NCBI RefSeq assembly: GCF_024256385.1
Contig: NZ_JAMLFW010000002.1
Location: 2,125,188-2,189,187, forward strand
Source of the DNA: Anatilimnocola floriformis
GTDB taxonomy: Bacteria > Planctomycetota > Planctomycetia > Pirellulales > Pirellulaceae
Direction of reading: 5' to 3'
DNA length: 64,000 nt
This document shows positions 1 through 8,185 of the stretch, piece by piece. Both the position numbers and the translations under genes were made by a program. The notes under the pieces are model-generated. The model had not been told where the DNA came from. It saw nothing but the letters and a program-made list of their open reading frames with translations, and made no database searches. How positions within the stretch are numbered: the first letter of the stretch is position 1; the number at the start of each line of letters is the position of its first letter.

Positions 1-1426
1 CGACGATCCTTATGCGCTGCCGATCGCGGCGATCAATGAAGCGACCAGCAAGCTCCGCGGCACTTATGGCTTGGCCATTTTGCTGCGGGATTATCCCGGC
101 GTGATCTTTGCCGCCCGGCAAGGAAGCCCGCTGGTGATCGGCGTGGGTAATCATGAACACTGGGTGGCCAGCGATGCTTCGCCGCTCGCGGGCCGCACCG
201 ACAAGATCGTCTATCTGGCCGATCGGCAGTTAGCCGTGATCACTGCTGATTCGCTGCATGTGCTAGAGCGCGATATCGGCACGGTTTCGCACTCGGTCGA
301 AGCCCTCAACATCGTTGCCGACGACGTCGGTCTCGAAGGCTTTCCGCATTACATGCTCAAGGAAATCTATGAGCAGCCCGATTCGCTCACGGCTGCCATG
401 CGTGGCCGGTTGAACGATGTCGATGCCACGGCGGTCTTCGGCGGTTTGAACCTCTCGCCGCAGCAGCTCCGCTCGGTGAATCGGATCATTCTTACCGCCT
501 GTGGCACGAGCTGGCATGCAGCCCTCGTCGGCGAATACTTGATGGAAGAGCTGGCCCGCATTCCCGTCGAAGTGGAATATGCCAGCGAGCTGCGTTATCG
601 CAATCCGCCCGTCGATCAAGGGACGCTCCTCTTTGCCATCACGCAGAGCGGCGAAACGGCAGACACGCTCGCCGCGCTCCGCGAGATGAAACGCAAAGGC
701 CATCCTTCGCTGGCCATCTGCAACGTCATCGGCAGCACGATCGCTCAAGAAGCCGACGGCGGCGTCTATTTGCACGCTGGTCCCGAAATCGGCGTGGCTT
801 CGACCAAGGCTTACACGTCGCAGGTCGTTACGCTCACCATGCTCGCGCTCTACTTCGGTCGGCTGCGGCATCTCAGCTTTGAAGCCGGCCAGCGGATCAT
901 TGCTCAGCTGCGGAAGCTGCCGGATCTGGTGCGCGAGACGCTCGAGGTCAACAACGAAGTTCGCCGCATCGCTGCCAAGTATTGCCACGCCGACAACTTC
1001 CTCTACCTCGGCCGGCAGTTCAATTTCCCGACAGGCCTCGAAGGCGCTTTGAAGCTCAAGGAAATCAGCTACATCCACGCCGAGGGCTACCCCGCCGCGG
1101 AAATGAAGCACGGGCCGATCGCCCTCGTCGACGAACACACGCCGAGCGTCTTCGTCATGCCGCAGGGTGGCGTGTATGAAAAGGTGATGTCGAACCTGGA
1201 AGAGATCAAAGCCCGCGGCGGTCCGGTCATCGCCATCGCCGCCAAGGGTGACAAGGAAATCGCCCGCCTGGCCGACGACGTGATCTACGTGCCCGAGTGC
1301 GAAGAGTTTCTCTCGCCGCTGATCAACATCGTGCCGCTGCAGCTGCTGGCCTATCACATCGCCGTCCTCCGCGGCTGTGATGTGGATAAGCCGCGTAATC
1401 TGGCGAAGAGTGTGACGGTGGAGTAG
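1..1426 (+). CDS. glmS: Glutamine--fructose-6-phosphate aminotransferase, C-terminal part (cut by window start)
   Basis: Makes glucosamine-6-phosphate from fructose-6-phosphate and glutamine, the first step to UDP-GlcNAc; cytoplasmic. The reading frame is open from base 2, so the start and the N-terminal glutaminase (Cys nucleophile) lie upstream of the window; 474 residues are visible. The visible part begins at the end of the glutaminase domain (LRGTYGLAILL, AARQGSPLVIG) and continues into two SIS sugar-isomerase domains: first with LTACGTSWHAALVGEYL and TQSGETADTLAAL, then GVASTKAYTSQV, and the second near LYLGRQFNFPTGLEGALKLKEISY. It ends in the family C-terminus (DKPRNLAKSVTVE), so the isomerase half is complete. 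A long open frame on the opposite strand is a codon-bias shadow. Identification is secure. Confidence 0.97.
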   Translation, partial: DDPYALPIAAINEATSKLRGTYGLAILLRDYPGVIFAARQGSPLVIGVGNHEHWVASDASPLAGRTDKIVYLADRQLAVITADSLHVLERDIGTVSHSVEALNIVADDVGLEGFPHYMLKEIYEQPDSLTAAMRGRLNDVDATAVFGGLNLSPQQLRSVNRIILTACGTSWHAALVGEYLMEELARIPVEVEYASELRYRNPPVDQGTLLFAITQSGETADTLAALREMKRKGHPSLAICNVIGSTIAQEADGGVYLHAGPEIGVASTKAYTSQVVTLTMLALYFGRLRHLSFEAGQRIIAQLRKLPDLVRETLEVNNEVRRIAAKYCHADNFLYLGRQFNFPTGLEGALKLKEISYIHAEGYPAAEMKHGPIALVDEHTPSVFVMPQGGVYEKVMSNLEEIKARGGPVIAIAAKGDKEIARLADDVIYVPECEEFLSPLINIVPLQLLAYHIAVLRGCDVDKPRNLAKSVTVE

Positions 1427-1514
1427 TTCTGAATTTGGGATGTTCTGAGTTCTGAGAACAGGAGTTGGGGCCTTCCTTCCTGTCTCAAAACTCAGAACTC
1501 AAAACCCAGAACTT
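1425..1514. repeat. Hairpin repeat, family A copy 1 (AGTTCTGAG type)
   Basis: Imperfect inverted repeat directly after the glmS stop. Left arm is about 1425-1464 and right arm about 1476-1513 (right arm read in reverse: AGTTCTGGGTTTTGAG...). Each arm contains tandem variants of TTCTGAGTT. A second copy with the same architecture is at 5665-5752, also starting just after a stop codon. It could fold as a long RNA hairpin at the transcript end. It looks like a MITE/REPIN-type element; no transposase is nearby. Confidence 0.75.
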
Positions 1515-1730
1515 TGTCCCGGCCACCCCGCGCGCAAATGGCCGAAATTCACGACTTTTCCTGAAACGAATCTGGCCCGATAAAGCCATAAAAATGGTTG
1601 CAGGTGGCAATTCTGCGGGGTAGCATAGCCGGGAGCTTCATGCCGGCCGCGACTCCGTGCGCTTGCTGATCTCGCCTATTTATTCCTGCCGTTCCGCACA
1701 ATTTCTTGAAGAGTTTGGGAGAATCTTTCC
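1515..1730. other. Leader region upstream of the SHD1-domain gene
   Basis: With the preceding repeat this makes a 304-base gap between genes. After the repeat there is no coding frame with a plausible start. The last bases hold a GGGAG ribosome site spaced correctly for the ATG at 1731. No convincing -35/-10 pair or riboswitch was recognised. Confidence 0.5.
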
Positions 1731-3179
1731 ATGCGAAAGCTCTTTCGCCAGCTGTACAGGCCCGGGGTGGTCTGGCTGATGATCCTGACGTTCGGCCTGA
1801 ACACGGCCCTGGCTTGCCGTTGGCGTGCCTCGCGCTGCTGTGCTCCTTGCTACACCATCTGCCAGCCAGCTCCTGGCTGCGGAACCGCAGTTCCGGCCGG
1901 TGGCTCGGCTGCCATGCCGGGTGCTCCTGGCACCACGGTGCAACGCCCCGAACTGGCCGACCCGGCCGATGTGAAGCCCGCGCTGCCGCCGGCTGAACCG
2001 ATGCCTCCGGTCAAGCCTGTGAAGCCCGTCAAGCCGGTCGCTCCCGTACCGCCGAAACCAGTCGATCCAGCTCCTCCGGTCAAGCCAGCTGACCCGGTTC
2101 CCGCCGTGGAACCTGTTCCGCCCAAGCCGGCTGATCCAGCTCCGCCGGTGAAACCCGCCGATCCAGAACCGATGCCGCCGAAACCGGCCGATCCGGTTGA
2201 CCCGGCCCCGCCCGTGAAGCCCGTCGATCCGGCTCCCGTGGACCCAGTTCCGCCCAAGCCCGCCGATCCAGTGGATCCGGCCCCGCCGAAACCGGCTGAC
2301 CCGAAGGCCATGCCGCCAGAAGTCGACCCGTTCGCTCCGCCGGCCAAGCCCGCTGATCCAAAGCCGGCCGCTCCGCCAGCTGAAGTCGATCCATTCGCCC
2401 CGGCTCCAGCCAAACCGGCTGACCCGGCCATGCCAGCTCCGCCGAAGCCCGCTGCTCCGCCAGCCGAAGTCGATCCGTTCGCTCCGGCCCCGGCCAAGCC
2501 CGCTGATCCAGCTCCGGCCAAGCCTGCCGCTCCGGCCGAAGTCGACCCGTTTGCTCCCGCCGCTGCTCCGGCCCCCGCCCCAGCTCCAGTGAAGCCAGCT
2601 GCCCCAGCCGAAGCCGATCCGTTCGCTCCGGCCGCAGCCCCTGCTGCTGCACCAGCCCCAGCTCCGGCCGCACCGGCCGAAGCTGATCCGTTTGCTCCGG
2701 CTCCGGCCAAGCCTGCCGATCCAGGCAAGACGGAACCGATCAAGGTCGAACCGAAGGCCGATCCGGTCGATGATCTGTTTGCCCCGGAAAAGCCAGCGGC
2801 TCCGAAGCCGGCTCCGGCCCCAGCCCCGGCTGAAGCCGATCCGTTTGCTCCGGCTCCTGCTGCCCCGGCCGCACCTGCTGCTCCCGCCGTGCCGGCGCCA
2901 GCCGCTCCGGCCAAGCCCGAAGCTGATCCGTTTGCCGATCCCTTCAAGATCTCGGCCGAAGGTCAGTTGCCGATGCGGACGTGGAATGACAACACCGGTA
3001 CCTTCACCATCGAAGGTCGCTTGATCGCGATCATGGATGGCCAGATCCGCGTGCTGAAGACCACCGGCAAGACCACCACCGTGCCGATGCGTCGCTTGAG
3101 CGATGCCGACAAGAAGTACGTGGAAGAAATCGTCAACCGCCACGGCACAACGCTCATCGGCGTCGTCGCTGCTCGGTAG
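1731..3179 (+). CDS. Secreted Pro/Ala-rich repeat protein with C-terminal SHD1 domain
   Basis: 482 residues. An N-terminal hydrophobic segment (LYRPGVVWLMILTFGLNTALA) looks like a signal peptide and is followed by a short Cys-rich stretch (residues about 29-50: C-R..CC..C..C..C). Residues about 75-190 are Pro/Lys/Asp/Ala repeats (PADPAPPVKP), and residues about 190-400 hold eight copies of an E[V/A]DPFA unit, with one degenerate VDDLFAPE. The last 70 residues (MRTWNDNTGTF..., TVPMRRLSDADKKYVEE) match the SHD1 (SLA1 homology 1) fold that planctomycetes carry on many secreted proteins. The linker is probably extended and may span the envelope. The start is set by GGGAG upstream. Function is unknown; SHD1 is called from the RTW...G.F...L.D...V and SDADKKYV pattern. 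Confidence 0.85.
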   Translation: MRKLFRQLYRPGVVWLMILTFGLNTALACRWRASRCCAPCYTICQPAPGCGTAVPAGGSAAMPGAPGTTVQRPELADPADVKPALPPAEPMPPVKPVKPVKPVAPVPPKPVDPAPPVKPADPVPAVEPVPPKPADPAPPVKPADPEPMPPKPADPVDPAPPVKPVDPAPVDPVPPKPADPVDPAPPKPADPKAMPPEVDPFAPPAKPADPKPAAPPAEVDPFAPAPAKPADPAMPAPPKPAAPPAEVDPFAPAPAKPADPAPAKPAAPAEVDPFAPAAAPAPAPAPVKPAAPAEADPFAPAAAPAAAPAPAPAAPAEADPFAPAPAKPADPGKTEPIKVEPKADPVDDLFAPEKPAAPKPAPAPAPAEADPFAPAPAAPAAPAAPAVPAPAAPAKPEADPFADPFKISAEGQLPMRTWNDNTGTFTIEGRLIAIMDGQIRVLKTTGKTTTVPMRRLSDADKKYVEEIVNRHGTTLIGVVAAR

Positions 3180-3192
3180 ATCAAGAGACGTA

Positions 3193-3214
3193 GCACGAAC
3201 CCCTAGGTTCGTGC
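3193..3214. repeat. Perfect short palindrome GCACGAACC-CCTA-GGTTCGTGC
   Basis: A 9-bp perfect stem with a 4-base loop, 13 bases after the SHD1 gene stop and just before the intrinsic terminator. It lacks a T run. It resembles a REP-type palindrome or an mRNA 3' stabiliser. Confidence 0.5.
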
Positions 3215-3237
3215 GAGTCGAGTTGAGTTGAAAACAG

Positions 3238-3268
3238 AATCGGCTGCCGTAAGGCAGCCGATTTTTTT
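3238..3268 (+). terminator. Intrinsic terminator of the SHD1 gene
   Basis: AATCGGCTGCC pairs perfectly with GGCAGCCGATT across a GTAA tetraloop (11-bp stem) and is followed by a T tract. It lies 59 bases past the stop. This is the clearest plus-strand terminator in the window. Confidence 0.9.
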
Positions 3269-3272
3269 ATGC

Positions 3273-3470
3273 GCAGGAAGCCCGACGCGTGAGCGGAAGG
3301 GAGAGGTGTGAGCAAATTCGTAAATTGGTAACGTGCGGCAGCACCAAGAACGGTTGAACGGCAAGTACACGCGGCTGTGCATCAAACTCGCTTCGAGTTG
3401 TGCTTCCGCACGTTGGTGAATCTGGAATACGCGCGCGATTCCCCTTCCGCTCACGCGTCGGGTTTCCTGC
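3273..3470. mobile_element. MITE-like element with 30-bp terminal inverted repeats
   Basis: Left end 3273-3302 and right end 3441-3470 are inverted copies matching at 28 of 30 positions (core GACGCGTGAGCGGAAGGG). They enclose 138 bases with no credible gene; small open frames on the minus strand have no ribosome site or family likeness. Size, long terminal repeats and lack of a transposase fit a non-autonomous MITE. No convincing target-site duplication was seen. It sits between the terminators of two convergent genes. Confidence 0.75.
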
Positions 3471-3475
3471 ACGCA

Positions 3476-3512
3476 AGAAAACAAACAGCCCGCCGATATT
3501 GTCAGCGGGCTG
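3476..3512 (-). terminator. Intrinsic terminator of the small secreted protein gene (3544-4044)
   Basis: Read on the minus strand, CAGCCCGC pairs with GCGGGCTG, followed by TTTGTTTTCTT. It begins about 30 bases past the stop of the minus-strand gene. Confidence 0.75.
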
Positions 3513-3543
3513 AGCGGAATGACTTCAGTTGATCGACTGCGAG

Positions 3544-4044
3544 CTATTTGTTGAGCAGCTGATAAATGACATTGATGGCAGCGTCGCGGCTTTTGATCCT
3601 GTCGGCGTCATTGCCTTGAAACATCGCGTCCAGCGTGTTGCGCAGATTGATATCGTCGTCGAGGTTTTTACGCAGTTCGTCGAGCGTCTTCTTCGTGCTC
3701 GCCGAAGGCTTCTTCATATCTTTGAGTTCGGCCATGATCGCGCCGAAGGCTTCGCCGTGAGCTTGCACGGTCGAATTGATGTTTTCGATCCGGGCGTCAA
3801 GATGCTTCAGGCTGTCCTTCACTTCAGCGATGTCGGCCTTGAGTGTGGAAAGATCACCCGTGTTTGATCGAGGAGTTTCGCCGCTAATACCAGCGATGAT
3901 CACCTGAGTCGGCACCGCTGCCGGCATGTAATAGGCCGGGTAGGCATAGACGGCTTGTTGGTGGTGATGATGCCAGCCTGCCTGGGTCGTGGCGGCGCCG
4001 AAGGAGACGAGTGCCAATACGGCAGGAATCAGGGTGCGTTTCAT
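3544..4044 (-). CDS. Small secreted protein with C-terminal coiled coil
   Basis: 166 residues, starting at the ATG at 4044 (MKRTLIPAVLALVSF...) because this gives a proper signal peptide (cleavage near TTQA-G) and a GAGG ribosome site; an upstream in-frame start would spoil the signal peptide. The mature part begins with a His/Tyr-rich patch (WHHHHQQAVYAYPAYY), then an amphipathic heptad region from about residue 60 (LSTLKADIAEVKDSLKHLDARIENIN) likely to form a coiled coil. The organisation resembles the protein at 5955-6560 (signal peptide, unusual low-complexity middle, coiled-coil tail). No family recognised; probably a periplasmic or surface protein. Confidence 0.75.
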   Translation of the reverse strand: MKRTLIPAVLALVSFGAATTQAGWHHHHQQAVYAYPAYYMPAAVPTQVIIAGISGETPRSNTGDLSTLKADIAEVKDSLKHLDARIENINSTVQAHGEAFGAIMAELKDMKKPSASTKKTLDELRKNLDDDINLRNTLDAMFQGNDADRIKSRDAAINVIYQLLNK

Positions 4045-4289
4045 GAAAACTAAACCTCGCGGCCGATCGCCGAATAGGGAAGCTGGGAAGTACTGGTAAA
4101 AGGTAGGACACTCGCCCCCTGATTGCAATAGTTTGACTGGCAAATTCAGCGAAAGAGACCCGGGGAGAATTATGGAGATTGTTGGTCCATAAGTGGGGAA
4201 GAAGCTGCTTGTTTGTGATGTTTGGAGTAATTAAATTGATTGGGCAATTTAGACTAGGAATCTCAGGCTAAAAGCAAGGAACCGCCGCC

Positions 4290-5660
4290 ATGACTAGCGA
4301 CTCTCAGCCTATCTCATCCAAATGGACTCGCCGCGCAGCCTTACAAGTCGGCGCAGGCCTCGCGGCATATGCAGCCTGCCCGCGGAGCAGCCGGGCAGCT
4401 ACTGCGAATGCCACAAATGTTTGTATTGATCGGCCCATCACATCTCGCAGTATGTCGGACGCCGAAATCCGCAAGTCTCCATCTGCCGCTGCATTGCATG
4501 GACTTTCGATCGCCAACGAAGACCCGAAGCGTCTACATGCATTGCGAGCCCCCTCTTCGGGTCCTACTGAAATTCCTACCCTGCCTTCTCAGGCAGCATT
4601 CTTAAACAAATGGGATACCGACACGCTCAACGTGTTTTTCATCAACGGAAGCACGAAGATGCAAGACCGGGTTTTCGAGCAGGTGCAGAAATGGAGCGAT
4701 GTCTGCAACTTGAAATTCAAGCCGTCCACGTTGGCGAACTCCCATGTCCGCGTCACTTTCAACCGCGGAGAGGGGCACTTCTCCTTCGTCGGCATCGAAG
4801 CCTTACAAATGCGTGGCCAGCAAACGATGAATCTCGACATGACCCAGGACACCATGTTGGGTGACTACAACCTGTCCGTCATCTTGCACGAGTTTGGGCA
4901 CGCGATGGGTTTGGTACACGAACATTCGAGTCCCGACAGCAATTTGAAGTTCGCTGGCATGAACCAGTTAATCAATTTCTTCCGTGGCAAGTTCGGTGAG
5001 GGAACCACCAATACCGCCAAAACTCAGGAGCTAATCGAACACAACATTCTGAAAAAATACCGAGAGGGTGAAGTCACGAAATTCAGCAAGTTCGATCCCG
5101 AATCGATCATGATCTATGCTCTGCCTGCAGAAGTCCTGGCACCCGGTTCTGGACCGATGCGCGCCAATCTCGAGTTGTCAGCAACTGACAAAAAATATGC
5201 TGCCGATCTTTATGGACCGTCCTCGAATCCCAATGGCAATCAAGGAGGCAAGGATCAAAACAGCGGCGACACCAACTCCAGCAAAAAATCTTCCGATCCA
5301 AAGCAGTTCACCGCCGGCGGTGAAGCCGTAGGGTGTTATCTGAGCGCCGGTTCAACTGTTGAATTAAAGCTAGTTGTTCCCAACAGCCAGGCCGACAAAA
5401 GGTTGGCCATTTATACGACGGGCACGACGCGCGTGATGCTCACGCTAAAGACATCTTCCGGCACGGAGATTTCGCTCACCGACAAGTCCGAGCATGGCTC
5501 GCCCGACTTCATGAACGAGGTGATTATGAAGAATTTGTCGGCCGGCGATTATAAGGTGTCTATCAAGCATCCTTCGTCGAGCGGCGGCGGCAGCTTCAAG
5601 ATCCAGGCCAACTCGGAGAGTTTTGATAAATACCTGTTCGGCCGTAATAAAGCCCAGTGA
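4290..5660 (+). CDS. Secreted matrixin/astacin-type zinc metalloprotease (metzincin)
   Basis: 456 residues. The N-terminus has a Tat-like signal (WTRRAALQVGAGLAAYAACP). The zinc site HEFGHAMGLVH gives ligands His200, His204 and His210 with catalytic Glu201, and a following SIMIY gives the Met-turn at Met274, together typical of metzincins. Residues about 310-340 are a low-complexity linker (NPNGNQGGKDQNSGDTNSSKKS). The last 115 residues look like a beta-rich secreted C-terminal domain resembling the bacterial pre-peptidase C-terminal type (STVELKLVVPNSQ..., LSAGDYKVSIKH). The start has AAGGAA 8 bases upstream. The gene and its upstream DNA are visibly more A/T-rich than neighbours, which suggests horizontal acquisition. 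Substrate is unknown. Confidence 0.88.
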   Translation: MTSDSQPISSKWTRRAALQVGAGLAAYAACPRSSRAATANATNVCIDRPITSRSMSDAEIRKSPSAAALHGLSIANEDPKRLHALRAPSSGPTEIPTLPSQAAFLNKWDTDTLNVFFINGSTKMQDRVFEQVQKWSDVCNLKFKPSTLANSHVRVTFNRGEGHFSFVGIEALQMRGQQTMNLDMTQDTMLGDYNLSVILHEFGHAMGLVHEHSSPDSNLKFAGMNQLINFFRGKFGEGTTNTAKTQELIEHNILKKYREGEVTKFSKFDPESIMIYALPAEVLAPGSGPMRANLELSATDKKYAADLYGPSSNPNGNQGGKDQNSGDTNSSKKSSDPKQFTAGGEAVGCYLSAGSTVELKLVVPNSQADKRLAIYTTGTTRVMLTLKTSSGTEISLTDKSEHGSPDFMNEVIMKNLSAGDYKVSIKHPSSSGGGSFKIQANSESFDKYLFGRNKAQ

Positions 5661-5664
5661 AGAA

Positions 5665-5752
5665 AGTTCTGAGCTGGGAGTTCTGAGTTTTGAGACAGGA
5701 GAAGAATATCACCTATTCCTGTCTCAGAACTCAAAAATCAGAACTCAAAACT
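5665..5752. repeat. Hairpin repeat, family A copy 2 (AGTTCTGAG type)
   Basis: Left arm about 5665-5702 (AGTTCTGAGCTGGGAGTTCT..., ending GAGACAGGAGA) and right arm about 5714-5752 (TATTCCTGTCTCAGAACTC...) are inverted copies. It starts 5 bases after the metalloprotease stop, like copy 1 after glmS. Probably a mobile hairpin repeat that may also stop or stabilise transcripts. Confidence 0.75.
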
Positions 5753-5954
5753 TTTCTGCTAGCACCGGCACTGCCAAACCCCGTCACTCCCACTGGTAAG
5801 GCTTGCCGATCGCGTTGCTTCCACCCGGCATGGGGAAGTGGGGGAAATTCTGGTTTCTTCCGCTGCCGATGAGGAGTTTAATCGAACGGGCTTTAGCAGC
5901 TCTCACTGCGATATCTCGCGCGATTCCCCCAAATTTCTTCCAGGAGTTCCCGCC

Positions 5955-6560
5955 ATGTCCCGCCGTCCGTTCGTTCGCCTGGCCGCAGGCCTGGCTGCCG
6001 TGGCGTCGCTCTCCTTCAACATCGCTCCGGCCCAAGCCGGCGGCGGCGGCTGCGGCTGCGAAGCTCCGGCCCAGACGGTGTATCACGTCCATCAGCGCTG
6101 TGGCCATTGCTGCCGCAGCGCCCCGCCGGTAGGCATGATCGTCCCATCGGCTCCGATGATGGCGGCCGCTCCCATGATGGCAGCGCCGATGATGGCCCCT
6201 GCCATGCCCGTGCAAATGGTTTCGGCCGCGCCGACCTTTGCGATGGCTCCCGTGCAAACGGTCACTGTGGCACAAGCGCCAGTTGCGGCGCCGCAGTTTC
6301 AACTGAGCCTGGCTCCGCAGCCCGCGAGCGCCCCCACTTCCAACTGCGGCGGTGATCGGTTGCGTGCTGCCGTGCTGCAAGCCGTGCAAAACAGCAGTTC
6401 CAGCTCCGGATCGTCGGCGCTGTCTGCTCCCAGCAGCAACACGGAAGACCAGTTGTCGCAGCTTGAAAAACGAGTAGCAAAGCTTGAGGATGACACCAAG
6501 GACATCCAATCCAAAGCTCGGGACATCTTGGAGCTGTTGCGCGAGATGAAGAATAAATAG
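5955..6560 (+). CDS. Secreted Met/Ala/Pro-rich protein with C-terminal coiled coil
   Basis: 201 residues; start at the ATG at 5955, which has AGGAG at the right distance and gives a signal peptide (MSRRPFVRLAAGLAAVASL...APAQA). The mature protein starts with GGGGCGCE and a Cys/His-rich stretch (HVHQRCGHCC), then Met/Ala/Pro repeats (MMAAAPMMAAPMMAPAMP). The C-terminal 45 residues (TEDQLSQLEKRVAKLEDDTKDI...) form a predicted coiled coil. The Met/Ala/Pro segment strongly resembles that of the next gene (6859-8079), so the two are probably functionally linked. No known family; likely an envelope-associated structural protein. The Cys-rich patch could bind metal or form disulfides. Confidence 0.78.
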   Translation: MSRRPFVRLAAGLAAVASLSFNIAPAQAGGGGCGCEAPAQTVYHVHQRCGHCCRSAPPVGMIVPSAPMMAAAPMMAAPMMAPAMPVQMVSAAPTFAMAPVQTVTVAQAPVAAPQFQLSLAPQPASAPTSNCGGDRLRAAVLQAVQNSSSSSGSSALSAPSSNTEDQLSQLEKRVAKLEDDTKDIQSKARDILELLREMKNK

Positions 6561-6597
6561 TAGACGCGTTGTTGGAAGAGCGCGATGACAAAAGCTG

Positions 6598-6628
6598 TCG
6601 CGTCCTGGTTTGCAGGCCGCGATTTTTT
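6598..6628 (+). terminator. Intrinsic terminator
   Basis: TCGCG-T-CCTG pairs with CAGG-C-CGCGA around a GTTTG loop (9 pairs with one internal mismatch), followed directly by TTTTTTG. It lies about 40 bases past the stop of the preceding gene. Confidence 0.8.
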
Positions 6629-6858
6629 GTTTCTTGGCCGAAATCGCTGCAGATTGAGGCGTTGTTGCTACTGGCAAACTTTGCGGAATATGCCTGTCGT
6701 GCCGCAGGGTATCTTTAATACTCTTCTGCTGGCTGTAGCAAATCTTTTAGATGTGCGTTTCGCACCGCCGATGCTCTATGGAACACCCAGGCCCCTGACA
6801 TGTAGGGGTAGTAGCAGTTTACCGCTGCGGGTTTGCAGGCCTTCCACCGGAACATCCG

Positions 6859-8079
6859 ATGACCCGGCACTTTACTCTCGCAGTTGTTTGCCTGTTTGCC
6901 GCGCCCCTCGTGGCAGCCGCTCAATCGCGTTTCCCACCGCGCTGCTTCACCAACTCCGCGGCCCAGCCGTCATGCGAAGCTCGCCCCACGTGCGAGGCGC
7001 CAGAACCCAACTGCGAGTGTAAGCCACCCTGCAAACCGCCCTGCAATCCACCACCGCCGCCGCAGATGCCCATGTATTACCAACAGCCGGGCGTCTTTGT
7101 GCAGCCCCCCGCCACCGGCACCGTGCAAGGACCGATCGAACAAACCACCGTGGAAGGGGCCGAACTCAGCTTTCCCGAATTGCGGCTGCGCATGCCTTCG
7201 CTTCGCATGCCGACAGTTTCGCGCTCGCGGCAGAACGCGCGGATGGTGCTCGATCAGGCCCATGCTCCCTTTGTCGAATCGCCCCCAGTCGCGGCCATGC
7301 CCGCAGCTCCCGCAGCCGCGCCGATGGCGGCTCCTGCTGCTGCGCCCATGATGGCTGCCGCTCCCATGGCAGCGCCGCAAATGATGATGGCCCCCGCCGC
7401 CGCGCCTCAGATGCAAATGATGATGGCGCCAGCGGCCGCACCCCAAGTCATGATGGCTCCAGCCGCAGCGCCGCAAATGATGATGATGGCCCCCGTGCAA
7501 ATGGCGCCGCAGCAATACTACATTCCGCAGCAGGCTCCGACGCCTCAGGCTCAGCCGCAGCAAAATCCCGTGCAGCCGATGCAAGCGCCGCAGCCCGAGC
7601 CCGATTACTCGCCGCGGCAATACTCTCCGCAGCCTTGCCCGCCGCAGCCGACCTGCGATGCTCGCGGCAATCCGATCGCCTACAACGCTGCCGAGGAAAA
7701 GATCCGGCAGCTCGAAGTCGCCGAACAACAGCTCAAGCAGCGAATGGAATCGCTCCGTCGTCAACTCGAGCAAATCGAACTAACCAAGCGGCCGCCGACA
7801 CCGACGCCCGACTTGGGCGCACGCTCGATTCAACTCACTCCCACGCAGCAACTGCGCCCGACTGGTGTGCAGCCGGTCAGCCAACCAATCGCCCCGCCGG
7901 TCAAGCAGCCAACTGCCGCGCAGCCTGCGCCCGCTGGCCAGCGAGTGTATGAAGCGCGGCCCGCGACGTACATCAGCGAACCGCAGTACCTGCCGCAATA
8001 TCAGCAGCCGCAGCAATCGCAAGTGATTCGTGAGCCGCAAGCGCCAACGGCTACGATCGTTGGCTTGCGAACTCGTTAA
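6859..8079 (+). CDS. Secreted Met/Ala/Pro/Gln-rich low-complexity protein
   Basis: 406 residues. Signal peptide MTRHFTLAVVCLFAAPLVAAAQ, then a Cys/Pro-rich region (residues about 30-70: CEARPTCEAPEPNCECKPPC) and, around residues 150-225, repeats of MMMAPAAAPQ (at least five). A Gln/Pro-rich stretch follows, then a short coiled coil near residues 275-310 (EEKIRQLEVAEQQLKQRMESL), and a Pro/Gln-rich tail. No catalytic domain is visible. The composition is shared with the gene just upstream, from which it is separated by a terminator. Family unknown; probably an envelope or surface structural protein. The ribosome site is weak, but the signal peptide supports this start. Confidence 0.75.
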   Translation: MTRHFTLAVVCLFAAPLVAAAQSRFPPRCFTNSAAQPSCEARPTCEAPEPNCECKPPCKPPCNPPPPPQMPMYYQQPGVFVQPPATGTVQGPIEQTTVEGAELSFPELRLRMPSLRMPTVSRSRQNARMVLDQAHAPFVESPPVAAMPAAPAAAPMAAPAAAPMMAAAPMAAPQMMMAPAAAPQMQMMMAPAAAPQVMMAPAAAPQMMMMAPVQMAPQQYYIPQQAPTPQAQPQQNPVQPMQAPQPEPDYSPRQYSPQPCPPQPTCDARGNPIAYNAAEEKIRQLEVAEQQLKQRMESLRRQLEQIELTKRPPTPTPDLGARSIQLTPTQQLRPTGVQPVSQPIAPPVKQPTAAQPAPAGQRVYEARPATYISEPQYLPQYQQPQQSQVIREPQAPTATIVGLRTR

Positions 8080-8185
8080 GGATTCGAGCCTGGTGGCATT
8101 ACCCTGCTGTCAATGCTCGTGCAATCACGGCGGATTTTGAGTAAACTGCAGAGATTCCAGCCTCCGTCTCCGGGAGTTTATTCCC

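Noticed and set aside
263..1357. 364-residue open frame on the minus strand over glmS
   Set aside because: It lies fully within glmS, has no ribosome site and results from GC-rich codon bias.
1680..3143. 487-residue Gly/Arg/Ser-rich minus-strand frame
   Set aside because: It is the reverse complement of the Pro/Ala repeats of the SHD1 gene; composition is an artefact.
3203..3484. 93- and 69-residue minus-strand frames inside the MITE-like element
   Set aside because: No ribosome site; they read across the terminal repeats.
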